In this document: positions 30,616-38,673 of the stretch, in pieces
Position numbering within the stretch: the stretch's first letter is position 1
How the letters are laid out: each line of letters opens with the position of its first letter
DNA from: Halorubrum sp. CSM-61
Lineage (GTDB): Archaea > Halobacteriota > Halobacteria > Halobacteriales > Haloferacaceae
Length of the DNA stretch: 64,000 bases
Assembly: GCF_003781945.1 (NCBI RefSeq)
Contig: NZ_RJJW01000001.1
Span: forward strand, 453,921-517,920
Direction: 5' to 3'
Notes under the pieces: model-generated
Databases searched by the model: none
Told to the model about the DNA's origin: nothing
Seen by the model: the letters and a program-made list of their open reading frames with translations, nothing else
Made by a program: the position numbers and the translations under genes

Positions 30616-31062
30616 ATGGAATCCACTCAGACACCGACCGACGACACGGACCGCACCGACCGACTCGCCGAGCTACTGGAGGCGTTCGACGCCGACGCCG
30701 AGACCGTCACGGACGCGTGGGAGGGCGCCGTGCTCGCCACGAGCTGGGGCTACGGACAGACGCAAGTGAACTTCGCGGAGATCGTCGAGGTCTCCGACTC
30801 CGGGAAAACCGTGCTCGCCCGCATGGTCTCGGCGACGGTCGAGACGCGATCGAACGGCAGCGAGGGCGTGGTTCCGGACGGCGATCCCTACGGCGAGTCG
30901 TTCCGGCTCCACGTCCGCGGGGGCGACCGCGGGCCGTCCTTCCGCGGGAGTTACCCGTTCATTGACGGCGATCCCGAGAACGGGACGCGCCTCGACTCGT
31001 TCCTACCGGCCGCCGAGAAAAGCGGGACGTACCACCAGACGCCGACGAACCGCGGGCACTGA
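30616..31062 (+). CDS. Hypothetical protein
   Basis: 148 residues from the ATG directly after GGTGACCAC. Beta-rich middle (QVNFAEIVEVSDSGKTVLARM, SFRLHVRGGDRGPSFRGSYPF) and a polar tail; no Cys. The wording GDPYGESFRLHVRG resembles small halovirus/plasmid proteins seen by eye, but no family is claimed. Confidence 0.6.
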   Translation: MESTQTPTDDTDRTDRLAELLEAFDADAETVTDAWEGAVLATSWGYGQTQVNFAEIVEVSDSGKTVLARMVSATVETRSNGSEGVVPDGDPYGESFRLHVRGGDRGPSFRGSYPFIDGDPENGTRLDSFLPAAEKSGTYHQTPTNRGH

Positions 31063-31081
31063 CGCGCCGGCCCGCTCTCAC

Positions 31082-31100
31082 GTTACTATCATATAGTAAC
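31082..31100. promoter_or_regulatory. Operator-like palindrome GTTACTAT-N3-ATAGTAAC
   Basis: Perfect 8-bp arms, spacer CAT. It lies 70 bp upstream of the 31171 micro-ORF; a GATATTTTC TATA-like box is between them. Confidence 0.65.
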
Positions 31101-31170
31101 GAATACCCGGCCTCGATATTTTCACGCGCCGGCGGAACGACTATTACACGCCGCCGAGTCGTGTCAATCG

Positions 31171-31248
31171 ATGCGACAGACACGGCACAACCCCCTTCCA
31201 GAGTCTCGACCGTCCCTCCCAACCACTGATCGCCGGAGGCCGACATGA
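31171..31248 (+). CDS. Leader micro-ORF before the surface protein
   Basis: 25 codons (MRQTRHNPLPESRPS...), Arg-rich. GCACAACCCCCT (31185-31196) is read as HNPL in frame. The TGA overlaps the surface-protein ATG (ATGA at 31245-31248). Confidence 0.5.
   Translation: MRQTRHNPLPESRPSLPTTDRRRPT
31185..31196 (+). promoter_or_regulatory. GCACAACCCCCT element
   Basis: Exact copy inside the 31171 micro-ORF. Confidence 0.6.
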
Positions 31249-34200
31249 ACGCCCGATTCGAGCGCGTGGTCGCGGTTGCGTGCGCGCTCCTGATCGTCGT
31301 CTCGATGACGACCGCCGGGCTGGGGCTCGCGACGGCGCCCGCGGCCGCACAGAGCGACACGAACGGCACCGCAACCGTTTCCGACGACTTCGAGGCGTAC
31401 GAGGTCGGCGCGAGTAGCCCCGGCACGTGGACGGCGCCGAGCGGCTCGTCGGGCAACGCGATCGTCGGCGGCTCGTTCCTCGGCGATCGGGCGCTGGAGG
31501 TGACGGACTCGGACGGCGCCGCGATCTACGAGGGCGCGACGGTCGACAGTAGCGACGCCGTCATTCAGACGGTCGTGCGCGGCACCAATGCGGGCGGATA
31601 CATCCAGTTCGGCGGCGTCACGCTCGAAGTGAATACGGGCGAGTTTACGAACCGACTCCGGCTCGCGGACGGTGACGGCGAGACGATCGTCGACGGCGCC
31701 GCGCCGACGGCGGGCGAGTGGGCGAACGTCGAACTGGTTGCGGAGGACGACAACCTGAAAGCGACGACGTGGGCGGTCGGCACGGACAAGCCGAACACGT
31801 CCGATATCGAGCTGTCGGGCGTCGACACGACGGGCGATCTGGAGGTCTCCACCGTGAACACGGACGACGTGCTCACCGTCGATCAGGTGTCCGTGCAGCC
31901 GTACTCGACGCTCGGCAGCCAGACGGTCTCCGGGACGGTCACCGACCAGTACGGCGAGCCCGTGCCGAACGCGACCGTGCAGGCGGTCGGCGTCACGCAA
32001 AGCGCGCTCGATGGCGACGATCTGAAAGCGGAGGCCGACGCACTCCTGGACGACCTCTCCGACCCACTGCCGGACGCGTTCAACGCCGACGCCGACCTCG
32101 GCGAGCGGTACGCGGACGCCGACGGCACCTATGCCGCGGTCCACCCGGCGAGCGCGTGGAACCTCGGCGGCGTCAGTCTCGGGTCGAACACGGTGTCCCC
32201 CTCAGTCACCCCGAGTCTCGACACGCCCGACGTGGTCCTCCCGGCGGACGAACGCCTGATCGTCTCGACGTGGGACGCCGGCGCCACGGGCGGGACGCTC
32301 TCGCAGGACGGCGTCGATAGCTCGCTGCCCGGTGCGACGACTGCCGAGTCCGTGGTCATCGAGCAGCTCGGGCCGACCGGGGAGACGACCCACACGCGGA
32401 CGGTCGACCCGCAGCCACTCGTCGAGGTGACGGCGTTCGCGAATCTCGGCGCGAAGACCCACGAGGGCGCGGTCGTCGACCTCCCGCCGGGTATCTACCG
32501 CGTGCATCCCGACGGGTCGGCAACGCCGGTCGTCGTTGCCGTCGGCGAGCCCGCAGCGCTCGCGAGCACGATCGAGACGGACCTCCGAGATGACGCCGAC
32601 CGACTGACGGCGCGGGCCGACCGGGTGCGCGGGCTCGCGACGGACGGCGCCGTGACCGATCTATCGACAGAGACGAACGCGACCGGCGCGTACAGCATGG
32701 AGGTCCCGAGTAATGTCGAGGCCGTCCATCTACAGGCGTTCGGCGTCGACGGCGACACGCAGGCCGTCCTCGACACGGACGCCGAGAACGCGTCGCTTGG
32801 AGACGTGCGCGACGCCTACGCGGACGGGTACGCCGGCACGGTGACGCTGTCGACGACGCCCGTTCGGGCCACGCCGCCGGACGAACAGGCGGATCTGTCG
32901 GTCCAGCGTCTCGACGCCCCGCCCGTTGCGTCCCCCGACGCGTTCGAGGCCCGGCTCAATGCGTGGGCGAACGACACGCTCGACACCCGACTGTCGGACC
33001 TCGAACCCACGCTCGCCGACGATATCGCTGGCGACGAGCTGGCGCGCGAGGATCTCACGGCGCTCCACGAACGCCTCGACGCGCTCCGCGAACAGAACGA
33101 CGCGCTCGATGCACGACTTCGCGACCGTCTCGACGAGCCGATCGAGAATCCCGGTGACGCCGATCGCGACGCACTCCGCAAGGAGGTCGCCGCCATGCAG
33201 GCCGCGATTGCCGACCTCCAGCACACGATCGACGCCGAGACGCGCGAGACCGACCTGTCGGATGGAACGCTCGCGTACGAAACCGTGTTCGACGCGCCGA
33301 TCCCCGCCGAGACCGTCGCCGTCACCGCCACGTACGGCGACGGGACGACCGAGCGACTCCCCGATGAGTACGTGACGGTCGAGGAGGGCGGCATCGGCCC
33401 GCTCTCGTCGACAACCGTCGCGATCGAGGAGTACCCCGTGCCCGATGGGACTGAGGTCGCGGACGTACGCGTGCAGGTCGCTGTCAACGACCGGCTCGGG
33501 GAGAGTCGCGAGCGCGTTGCAAGTGATACGCTCGATAGCGACCTCGCGTCACTGGACGCGATCACGGTCTCCACGCTCGATCCCGGCCCGGACGACCGAG
33601 TCACCCTCGGCGTCAACGCCGGCGAGCAAACGCAGGTCGTCGACGTGGCCGCGCGCAACCCCGCGGGCGAGCCCGTGGACGCGTCGGTCGAGAACGGGCA
33701 GGCGACCGTCCGAACTGACGGCCAGGGGATGCACGCGATCGCGCTGACGTACGAACAGGCCGGCGTTACGGTGACGGAGACGCTCCGCGTCGAGGCCGGC
33801 GCAACGAGTAGCCCGACGCCCGCGACCGTCCGGCTGGCCGAGGGGCCGAGTGGGACGTACGCGATCACGTCCGGGCTCGCCGGCGCGACCGTCGACCGCA
33901 CTGGTGACGAACTGGCGATCGAAGCGCGCGCCGAATCCGGGGAGTCGCCGAGTGCCGTCCATCTCTACCCGCAGACGGCCATGACGGGCGAGACGGACAC
34001 GGTCGCCGTCGAGGTCGTACAGGCGGACGGCGAGACCAGCCTCGACCGGCACGCCTCCGTGTACGTGCATACGACGGGGCTCGCGGACGACGCGTTGCTC
34101 TGGCGAGACGACGCCCCGATCACGCGAGCGGGAGACACGCAGTACGGCGAAGTCCTCGATCGCGACGATGGGAAGCGCGTCGTCTCCACCTACACCGACG

Positions 34201-34310
34201 CGGACGGCCGGGTGACGGTCGACGTTCGTCACGATCCGAACGCGCTCGAACGCGCGCAACACTGGACGGCCGCCCGCTCGCCGGTCGCGATTCCGGGGCT
34301 CTCCGGGTAG
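31245..34310 (+). CDS. Large secreted surface protein
   Basis: 1021 residues. Sec signal at residues 8-35 (VACALLIVVSMTTAGLGLA, cut near AAAQS). A LamG/CBM-like beta-sandwich covers about 45-220. A carboxypeptidase-regulatory-like segment starts at GTVTDQYGEPVPNA, a coiled-coil stalk lies about 560-670, and two or three Ig-like domains extend to the C-terminus. There is no transmembrane or PGF-type anchor, so it is released or held non-covalently. Paralogue of the protein cut at the left window edge. Probable adhesin. Confidence 0.75.
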   Translation: MNARFERVVAVACALLIVVSMTTAGLGLATAPAAAQSDTNGTATVSDDFEAYEVGASSPGTWTAPSGSSGNAIVGGSFLGDRALEVTDSDGAAIYEGATVDSSDAVIQTVVRGTNAGGYIQFGGVTLEVNTGEFTNRLRLADGDGETIVDGAAPTAGEWANVELVAEDDNLKATTWAVGTDKPNTSDIELSGVDTTGDLEVSTVNTDDVLTVDQVSVQPYSTLGSQTVSGTVTDQYGEPVPNATVQAVGVTQSALDGDDLKAEADALLDDLSDPLPDAFNADADLGERYADADGTYAAVHPASAWNLGGVSLGSNTVSPSVTPSLDTPDVVLPADERLIVSTWDAGATGGTLSQDGVDSSLPGATTAESVVIEQLGPTGETTHTRTVDPQPLVEVTAFANLGAKTHEGAVVDLPPGIYRVHPDGSATPVVVAVGEPAALASTIETDLRDDADRLTARADRVRGLATDGAVTDLSTETNATGAYSMEVPSNVEAVHLQAFGVDGDTQAVLDTDAENASLGDVRDAYADGYAGTVTLSTTPVRATPPDEQADLSVQRLDAPPVASPDAFEARLNAWANDTLDTRLSDLEPTLADDIAGDELAREDLTALHERLDALREQNDALDARLRDRLDEPIENPGDADRDALRKEVAAMQAAIADLQHTIDAETRETDLSDGTLAYETVFDAPIPAETVAVTATYGDGTTERLPDEYVTVEEGGIGPLSSTTVAIEEYPVPDGTEVADVRVQVAVNDRLGESRERVASDTLDSDLASLDAITVSTLDPGPDDRVTLGVNAGEQTQVVDVAARNPAGEPVDASVENGQATVRTDGQGMHAIALTYEQAGVTVTETLRVEAGATSSPTPATVRLAEGPSGTYAITSGLAGATVDRTGDELAIEARAESGESPSAVHLYPQTAMTGETDTVAVEVVQADGETSLDRHASVYVHTTGLADDALLWRDDAPITRAGDTQYGEVLDRDDGKRVVSTYTDADGRVTVDVRHDPNALERAQHWTAARSPVAIPGLSG

Positions 34311-34405
34311 CGCAAAGTGTTACGTGGAAACCACCGTTTCAATTGAACAATCCAGTTCAATGATTTCACACGGATTTATGTGTTTACAACAGGACATTCA
34401 GATAT

Positions 34406-35257
34406 ATGACAGTCGGAATTGCTGCTATTGCAGAACAACACACGGGCAATCCAAAAATTGTTCTCTCTTCAGACCGTTTGGTAACAACGCAACAACAATC
34501 CGCAATAGAGCATGAACATCCAGATACTAAACTCAAAACCTTCGGTGATGAACTACAGCACTCCAATTTAGCAGGGATTGTTGCTGGGAGTGTCGGTCTG
34601 GGAGAGACGCTAAAGAATCGTATTGATGCTAACCTCCTCGCGTATCGTGATCAGAACGGCGAGGAACCGTGGGTGAATACTTCAGCGGATATCGCCTCTA
34701 ACGTTTATCGAGGGATTGTACAGGAAAAAATTGAGAACCTCGTCTTATCAGACTATGGTCTAGAGCTGGATGATCTGAGCAAACAGCACCAATTCAAAGA
34801 TGAATTTCTCAACAACATTCTCTCTGAGGTATCACAAGTAAAACAATCAATTCAGCAAAGCATGACGCTCCTGTTTGCTGGCGTTGGCCGACACAGACAT
34901 GGTATTTTCCAGATAAGCAACGGGGATTCCATGCCGAGAAACGATATGGGATACTGTTCGATTGGAAGTGGTAGCCAGCCCGCAGAGTCCGAATTCATTA
35001 AATCCGATTATAAGCAATCTAGTGACGTTTCAGATGTTCTCGCCACTATGGCAGCAGGCCACCATTCCGCAAAAAATGCAAGCGGTGTTGGAGGAGATCC
35101 GGACTTTGTCGTAGTTGATATGGATGAGGTATTCGAGATTGATGAACGGCCAGTTGGCGAACTCATGAAGAGACAGGCGAAGATTGCAGAGGAACAAAAC
35201 GCTGTTAGGCAGCAAATACTAAGTGAGGACGTAATCCAATGGGAGACTGACCAATGA
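34406..35257 (+). CDS. Proteasome-beta/HslV-like Ntn-hydrolase protein
   Basis: 283 residues. Blocks fit the 20S beta fold: MTVGIAAIAE, KIVLSSDRLVT (Asp of the SxD box), DTKLKTF (Lys equivalent), LAGIVAGSVG, SMTLLFAGVG with an ISNGDS turn, YCSIGSGS and DFVVVDMDEV. Removing Met would expose Thr2 as nucleophile. A helical insertion at 80-145 and a coiled tail are unusual. GC content is clearly lower than in the flanks, so it was probably acquired separately. The ATGA overlap with a small partner makes a two-gene cassette. Substrate unknown. Confidence 0.6.
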   Translation: MTVGIAAIAEQHTGNPKIVLSSDRLVTTQQQSAIEHEHPDTKLKTFGDELQHSNLAGIVAGSVGLGETLKNRIDANLLAYRDQNGEEPWVNTSADIASNVYRGIVQEKIENLVLSDYGLELDDLSKQHQFKDEFLNNILSEVSQVKQSIQQSMTLLFAGVGRHRHGIFQISNGDSMPRNDMGYCSIGSGSQPAESEFIKSDYKQSSDVSDVLATMAAGHHSAKNASGVGGDPDFVVVDMDEVFEIDERPVGELMKRQAKIAEEQNAVRQQILSEDVIQWETDQ

Positions 35258-35448
35258 CATCAATCAAACAAACCCTTCCGAGCCCCAAGCAGCCGGGGTT
35301 AGAAGAATTAGAGGGGAAAACAACTCTCTCCCAGCAAGAGCGAGAGAAGTTGCTTGATGAGCTATTGGGGTCTGAAGAAAAACCCGAGCCCGCATCAAAC
35401 TCTCAAGCAGAACCTGAAGCAGTGATCAGAACGGCGCAGGATAGATAG
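35254..35448 (+). CDS. Small partner of the Ntn-hydrolase-like protein
   Basis: 64 residues, Pro/Glu-rich ends around a helix (TTLSQQEREKLLDELLG). No family recognised. Shares ATGA and the lower GC with the upstream gene. It could be a substrate, adaptor or inhibitor of the proteasome-like protein; only the coupling supports this. Confidence 0.55.
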   Translation: MTSIKQTLPSPKQPGLEELEGKTTLSQQEREKLLDELLGSEEKPEPASNSQAEPEAVIRTAQDR

Positions 35449-35546
35449 CGGAGAGATGACAAACCGCCGAACGTAGACAGACACGCGCACCCCTTCGTTT
35501 CCACTGCGAATGTGACGGCGCCACACGGTTGTCACCACAATCCTCT

Positions 35547-35640
35547 TTATCCGGTGGCGTGTCCGTTCGTGTAGAGCCCGCTGCTGCCGGTGTCCATGTT
35601 GTGGTCACCTTGCGCGTCAAACCGCAAACGCAACTCTTTC
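35547..35640 (-). promoter_or_regulatory. Orphan GGTGACCAC leader with 16-codon ORF
   Basis: GGTGACCAC (35601-35609) precedes an ATG at 35597, but the frame (MDTGSSGLYTNGHATG) stops at 35547. The hairpin is imperfect (GCG...CGC without GAAA). It looks like a leader whose gene was lost, possibly when the 34406-35448 cassette arrived. Confidence 0.45.
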
Positions 35641-35754
35641 ACACCGTAGCAGGGCGGGTTCACTTCCATACTTGTGAGCGACAGCGCTCGCTCGGACCCA
35701 ACAGTCGGCCATTCCTGAATCCGTGTCGACGGCGGTTGTCGCCACTATCTTTAA

Positions 35755-35791
35755 GCGGTATCGCTATCGATACCGTAATCGATACCGATGA
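35755..35791 (+). repeat. GATACC repeats at the parA start
   Basis: GGTATCGCTATCGATACC, then two further GATACC units ending at the parA ATG (35788). The position is as expected for a parS-like site or an autoregulatory operator; TATA-like CTTTAAG lies just upstream. Confidence 0.65.
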
Positions 35792-36819
35792 ATACGTTCA
35801 CAGACAGCGGGCTGCCGTGGGACGACTACGGCGCGCTCCGCGACGAAAATCTCGGGGCGTACGTCCCCGACAACGAGACGCTCCGGGCGGTCGCGTTCGT
35901 CGACAAGGGCGGGACCAGCAAGACCACGAGTCTCGCGCACATGGGCGTTGTCGCCGATCAGGAGCTCGGGCTCGACACGCTGCTGATCGCGCTCGATGGA
36001 AAGCAAAACGACCTCGCGACCCACTTCGGGATCGAGGGCGACGACCTCGAACAGGCGACGCGGTGGCCGACGATCGCGCAGGCGTTCGCGCCGAACATCG
36101 ACCAGATCGACGAGCGCCTGCGCTCCGAGGGCGACACAGACGACGGCGTGCTCGCCGACCTCGCTGTTCCCACGGGCGAAGGCCCGGACCTGATCCCCGC
36201 GAGCGAGGAGCTGGACGGCGTCGACAAGTCACTGAGCGATATCGACGACCCGGCGCAGCGCTACTCGTTCCTCGACGACTTCCTGAGCCAGTACGTCGAC
36301 GACCAGTACGACCTCGTGCTGATCGACGTGCCGGGGAGTACGTCGAACGTCGCGGCGAACGCGCTCTGGGCGACGAAACATGTCTTCACCCCTGTTCGAC
36401 CGAGCCCCTTGGACACCAAACAGGCGGCGAAGATCCGCGCGGAAATCAACGAGAAACGCGAGCGCCACGACTTCCTCTCGGACCTCGAACTGACGATGGT
36501 CGTGCTCTCGCAGGTGAGCTCGCAGACGAAGGCCGGGCGGTACTTCCTCGACCAGTTCCGCGAGGCCTTCCCCGTCGAGTTGTCGCCCGTCCCGGTACGT
36601 GACTCGCAGGCCGTCATCAACGCGCAACTGGAGCGCGAGACGCTGTTCGCACACGACTCCGATCTATCCAGTGCCGAGGAGGCGCGCGATCAATACCGGC
36701 AGAACACGGCGGAGTTGGTCCGCCGACTCGGCACGCCCGGCTGGAAGGACGGTATCGAGGGCGTCGACGCCGAGGCGACGAGTGGGCCGGTCGCAGAGAG
36801 TGAGGAGGTGGCTCGCTAA
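35788..36819 (+). CDS. parA: ParA/Soj-type partition ATPase
   Basis: 343 residues with a deviant Walker A (KGGTSKTT, residues 40-47, carrying the signature first Lys), A'-like LLIALDGKQNDLA, and Walker B YDLVLIDVPG near 168-177. The N-terminus lacks the large HTH of type Ia ParA. Such ATPases move plasmid copies along the nucleoid together with a centromere-binding partner. The next gene starts in the TAATG overlap and is the likely partner. GATACC repeats lie at its start. Confidence 0.9.
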   Translation: MNTFTDSGLPWDDYGALRDENLGAYVPDNETLRAVAFVDKGGTSKTTSLAHMGVVADQELGLDTLLIALDGKQNDLATHFGIEGDDLEQATRWPTIAQAFAPNIDQIDERLRSEGDTDDGVLADLAVPTGEGPDLIPASEELDGVDKSLSDIDDPAQRYSFLDDFLSQYVDDQYDLVLIDVPGSTSNVAANALWATKHVFTPVRPSPLDTKQAAKIRAEINEKRERHDFLSDLELTMVVLSQVSSQTKAGRYFLDQFREAFPVELSPVPVRDSQAVINAQLERETLFAHDSDLSSAEEARDQYRQNTAELVRRLGTPGWKDGIEGVDAEATSGPVAESEEVAR

Positions 36820-37238
36820 TGTCCGACGACGGGCCGAGTCTCGATGAGTTGCAGGAGGGTTCGACGTTCGGCGATCGCGACGATCCCGAGGCGTCGAATC
36901 CGTACGACAGCGTCGAGGAGGACGACCCGGACGACGACTCGATCCGTGAGGACCTGATCGATCGGATCGGCGACAAGGTGTCCGGACCGGAGAACCGGTC
37001 GATCGGGTGTCGGGACCCCATGTTCGCGGCGTATCTCGACCACCTCTCCGAGGACGATGAGCGCATGGCGGAGGTCGCGTCGACGCTCGCCGGCGAGCTC
37101 GGAAAGGAAGCCCCCGACGACCCGCAGAAAGCCGACGTGATCCGGATGCTCCTGCGGCTCGGGCTCCGCGCCGGCGACAGCGAGGAGTACGAGCGGCTCG
37201 TCGACGCCCGCGGCGAACAGGCGAAACGGTCGATGTAG
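36819..37238 (+). CDS. Putative ParA partner protein
   Basis: 139 residues, acidic N-terminal half (SVEEDDPDDDSIRED) and a C-terminal helical part (VIRMLLRLGLRAGDSEEYERL) compatible with a small DNA-binding dimer. No ParB box or clear ribbon-helix-helix. Its role as centromere-binding partner rests on co-translation with parA. Confidence 0.5.
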   Translation: MSDDGPSLDELQEGSTFGDRDDPEASNPYDSVEEDDPDDDSIREDLIDRIGDKVSGPENRSIGCRDPMFAAYLDHLSEDDERMAEVASTLAGELGKEAPDDPQKADVIRMLLRLGLRAGDSEEYERLVDARGEQAKRSM

Positions 37239-37247
37239 GCGACGCAC

Positions 37248-37266
37248 GTCACAACATTATAGTAAC
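37248..37266 (+). promoter_or_regulatory. Operator-like inverted repeat (degenerate)
   Basis: GTCACAAC-ATT-ATAGTAAC, almost identical to the site upstream of the 5845 gene in transcription orientation. Confidence 0.5.
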
Positions 37267-37358
37267 GAGCGCCCACCTTCTGCCGCCGATCGCCGGTTGT
37301 CGCCCCGGACCTATTTACGCGAGAGTGACGCGTATACACCCACACACCGGCACGACCG

Positions 37359-37370
37359 GCACAACCCCCT
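37359..37370 (+). promoter_or_regulatory. GCACAACCCCCT element
   Basis: Exact copy directly abutting the ATG at 37371. Confidence 0.65.
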
Positions 37371-37703
37371 ATGAGCGAACGAGATACACTGCCGAGAGGC
37401 GAACAGCCACCCGACGACACCGGACACCGGGCTTCCGGTGAGACTGACGAGCTCGAAGCGGGCGACACGCACGTCGGTCGCGGCGTCGGATCGAACACCC
37501 GCGTCGAGTGCCCTGAGCACGACACCGTGTACGGGCCACACCCCGGCGCGCGATCGACGTTCAACTACTGCCCGTACTGTGGTGACGACACCAGCGACGC
37601 GGACCACGACACCAAAAAAGTCGACGGAGAGGTATTCTGCCCGGACACGGGCATGAGCACGTATCGATTCTGTCCCGGCTGCGGGGCGCAGGTGGACGAA
37701 TGA
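37371..37703 (+). CDS. Zinc-ribbon hypothetical protein
   Basis: 110 residues. Polar start, then two zinc knuckles, CPYC (residue ~68) and CPGC (residue ~103), with extra Cys/His (VECPEHD, EVFCPDTG). Probably two small ribbons. Heads a compact operon to 44456 and shares ATGA with the next gene. Confidence 0.65.
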   Translation: MSERDTLPRGEQPPDDTGHRASGETDELEAGDTHVGRGVGSNTRVECPEHDTVYGPHPGARSTFNYCPYCGDDTSDADHDTKKVDGEVFCPDTGMSTYRFCPGCGAQVDE

Positions 37704-38197
37704 GCGTCGATGCTGACGCGGAAGACGACGGAGGACTTATTCACTACGCCGATGCGGAGTCGATGCTCCCGTTCGGCGAGCAGTTGCGAGACATCCAAGG
37801 TACGGACAGAGTGGTCGTGGCAGCGTACCGAACTGACGATCCGGTCCCGCCGGGCCCGGAAGTCAAGCGCGAACACTACTGGGTCGGCCATGTCGACGGC
37901 CAGTACTACGGGGTGAGACGCTCGAATGGAGTCGGTAAGGCTGGGAAACTGACGTTCGAGGATGCTTGCGCCTTCCTCGAAATGCCAGACCCGCCGTTCT
38001 GGGACTACGAGCATGTACTGTCCCGTGTTGTCGCGGTAGAGAACACGCCGATCCCGTACAAGATCGCGGGGAAGCGGAGCGTTGAGTGCCCGGAGTGTGA
38101 CGCCTTCGGGCGCACTCACGTCTGGAAGCTGGAGGGATACCTCCCGGACGAGTGCCCGGTTTGCGGATTCGGGGGTGAGTTTCATGTCACGGAATGA
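37700..38197 (+). CDS. Zinc-ribbon hypothetical protein
   Basis: 165 residues. Alpha/beta domain (VVVAAYRTDDPVPPGPEV, REHYWVGHVDGQYYG) plus a C-terminal ribbon CPEC...CPVCGFGG. Overlaps its neighbours on both sides. Not recognised beyond the ribbon. Confidence 0.6.
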   Translation: MSVDADAEDDGGLIHYADAESMLPFGEQLRDIQGTDRVVVAAYRTDDPVPPGPEVKREHYWVGHVDGQYYGVRRSNGVGKAGKLTFEDACAFLEMPDPPFWDYEHVLSRVVAVENTPIPYKIAGKRSVECPECDAFGRTHVWKLEGYLPDECPVCGFGGEFHVTE

Positions 38198-38480
38198 TGC
38201 GGAAGACGCCGATGAGATTGAACACCGACCGTTCGAGACGCTGAAACCGTACCACGACCTCGCGCAGGAGATCGAGGAGTACACCGCGGAACTCGGACGA
38301 GAAGCCGCCGACGGCTGCCGTGGTCTCGGCTGGATCGCGCTCGGTGGGAGATCGACGACAAACCCCGCGGAGGTCGCCGAGACGCTGGAAGCCATTTCCC
38401 GGAACGCGGAATCACTCGCGGAGCAGGTTCGCGAACTCGACGATCCCCGTGAACTTCGCGAGGTGAAGTATGGCGAGTGA
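38184..38480 (+). CDS. Hypothetical helical protein
   Basis: 98 residues from the ATG at 38184, overlapping the previous gene by 14 bp. Two long helices (LKPYHDLAQEIEEYTAELG and VAETLEAISRNAESLAEQV) are separated by a Gly-rich turn. Not recognised. Confidence 0.55.
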   Translation: MSRNDAEDADEIEHRPFETLKPYHDLAQEIEEYTAELGREAADGCRGLGWIALGGRSTTNPAEVAETLEAISRNAESLAEQVRELDDPRELREVKYGE

Positions 38481-38673
38481 TCGATCCGGAGACGCCCTTT
38501 CGCGAAGAGGCGCGCTCGCGGTCGGCGCGTCGAGTTCTTGGAGGAGATCCTACAGATTCCCGAAAACGACCGCTTCGACTACGAGGAGGTTGATCAGCGT
38601 GAAATCTGATCAGGACGACGGAGAGATAGCTCACTGTGCCGACAATACTGAGCGTTCGAGGTGGTCACGGTGA
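38470..38673 (+). pseudogene. Chimeric remnant: 5' end of a Tat-lipoprotein gene fused to other 3' sequence
   Basis: The first 20 codons repeat the start of the lipoprotein at 39643 (GDALSRRGALAVGAS), with about 45 bp of near-identical DNA. Similarity then stops where a lipobox should follow. The next stretch reads best in another frame (EEILQIPENDRFDYEEV, stop at about 38607). A short in-frame tail (from GTG at 38599) reaches GTGA of the next gene. It looks like a recombination scar. Confidence 0.5.
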
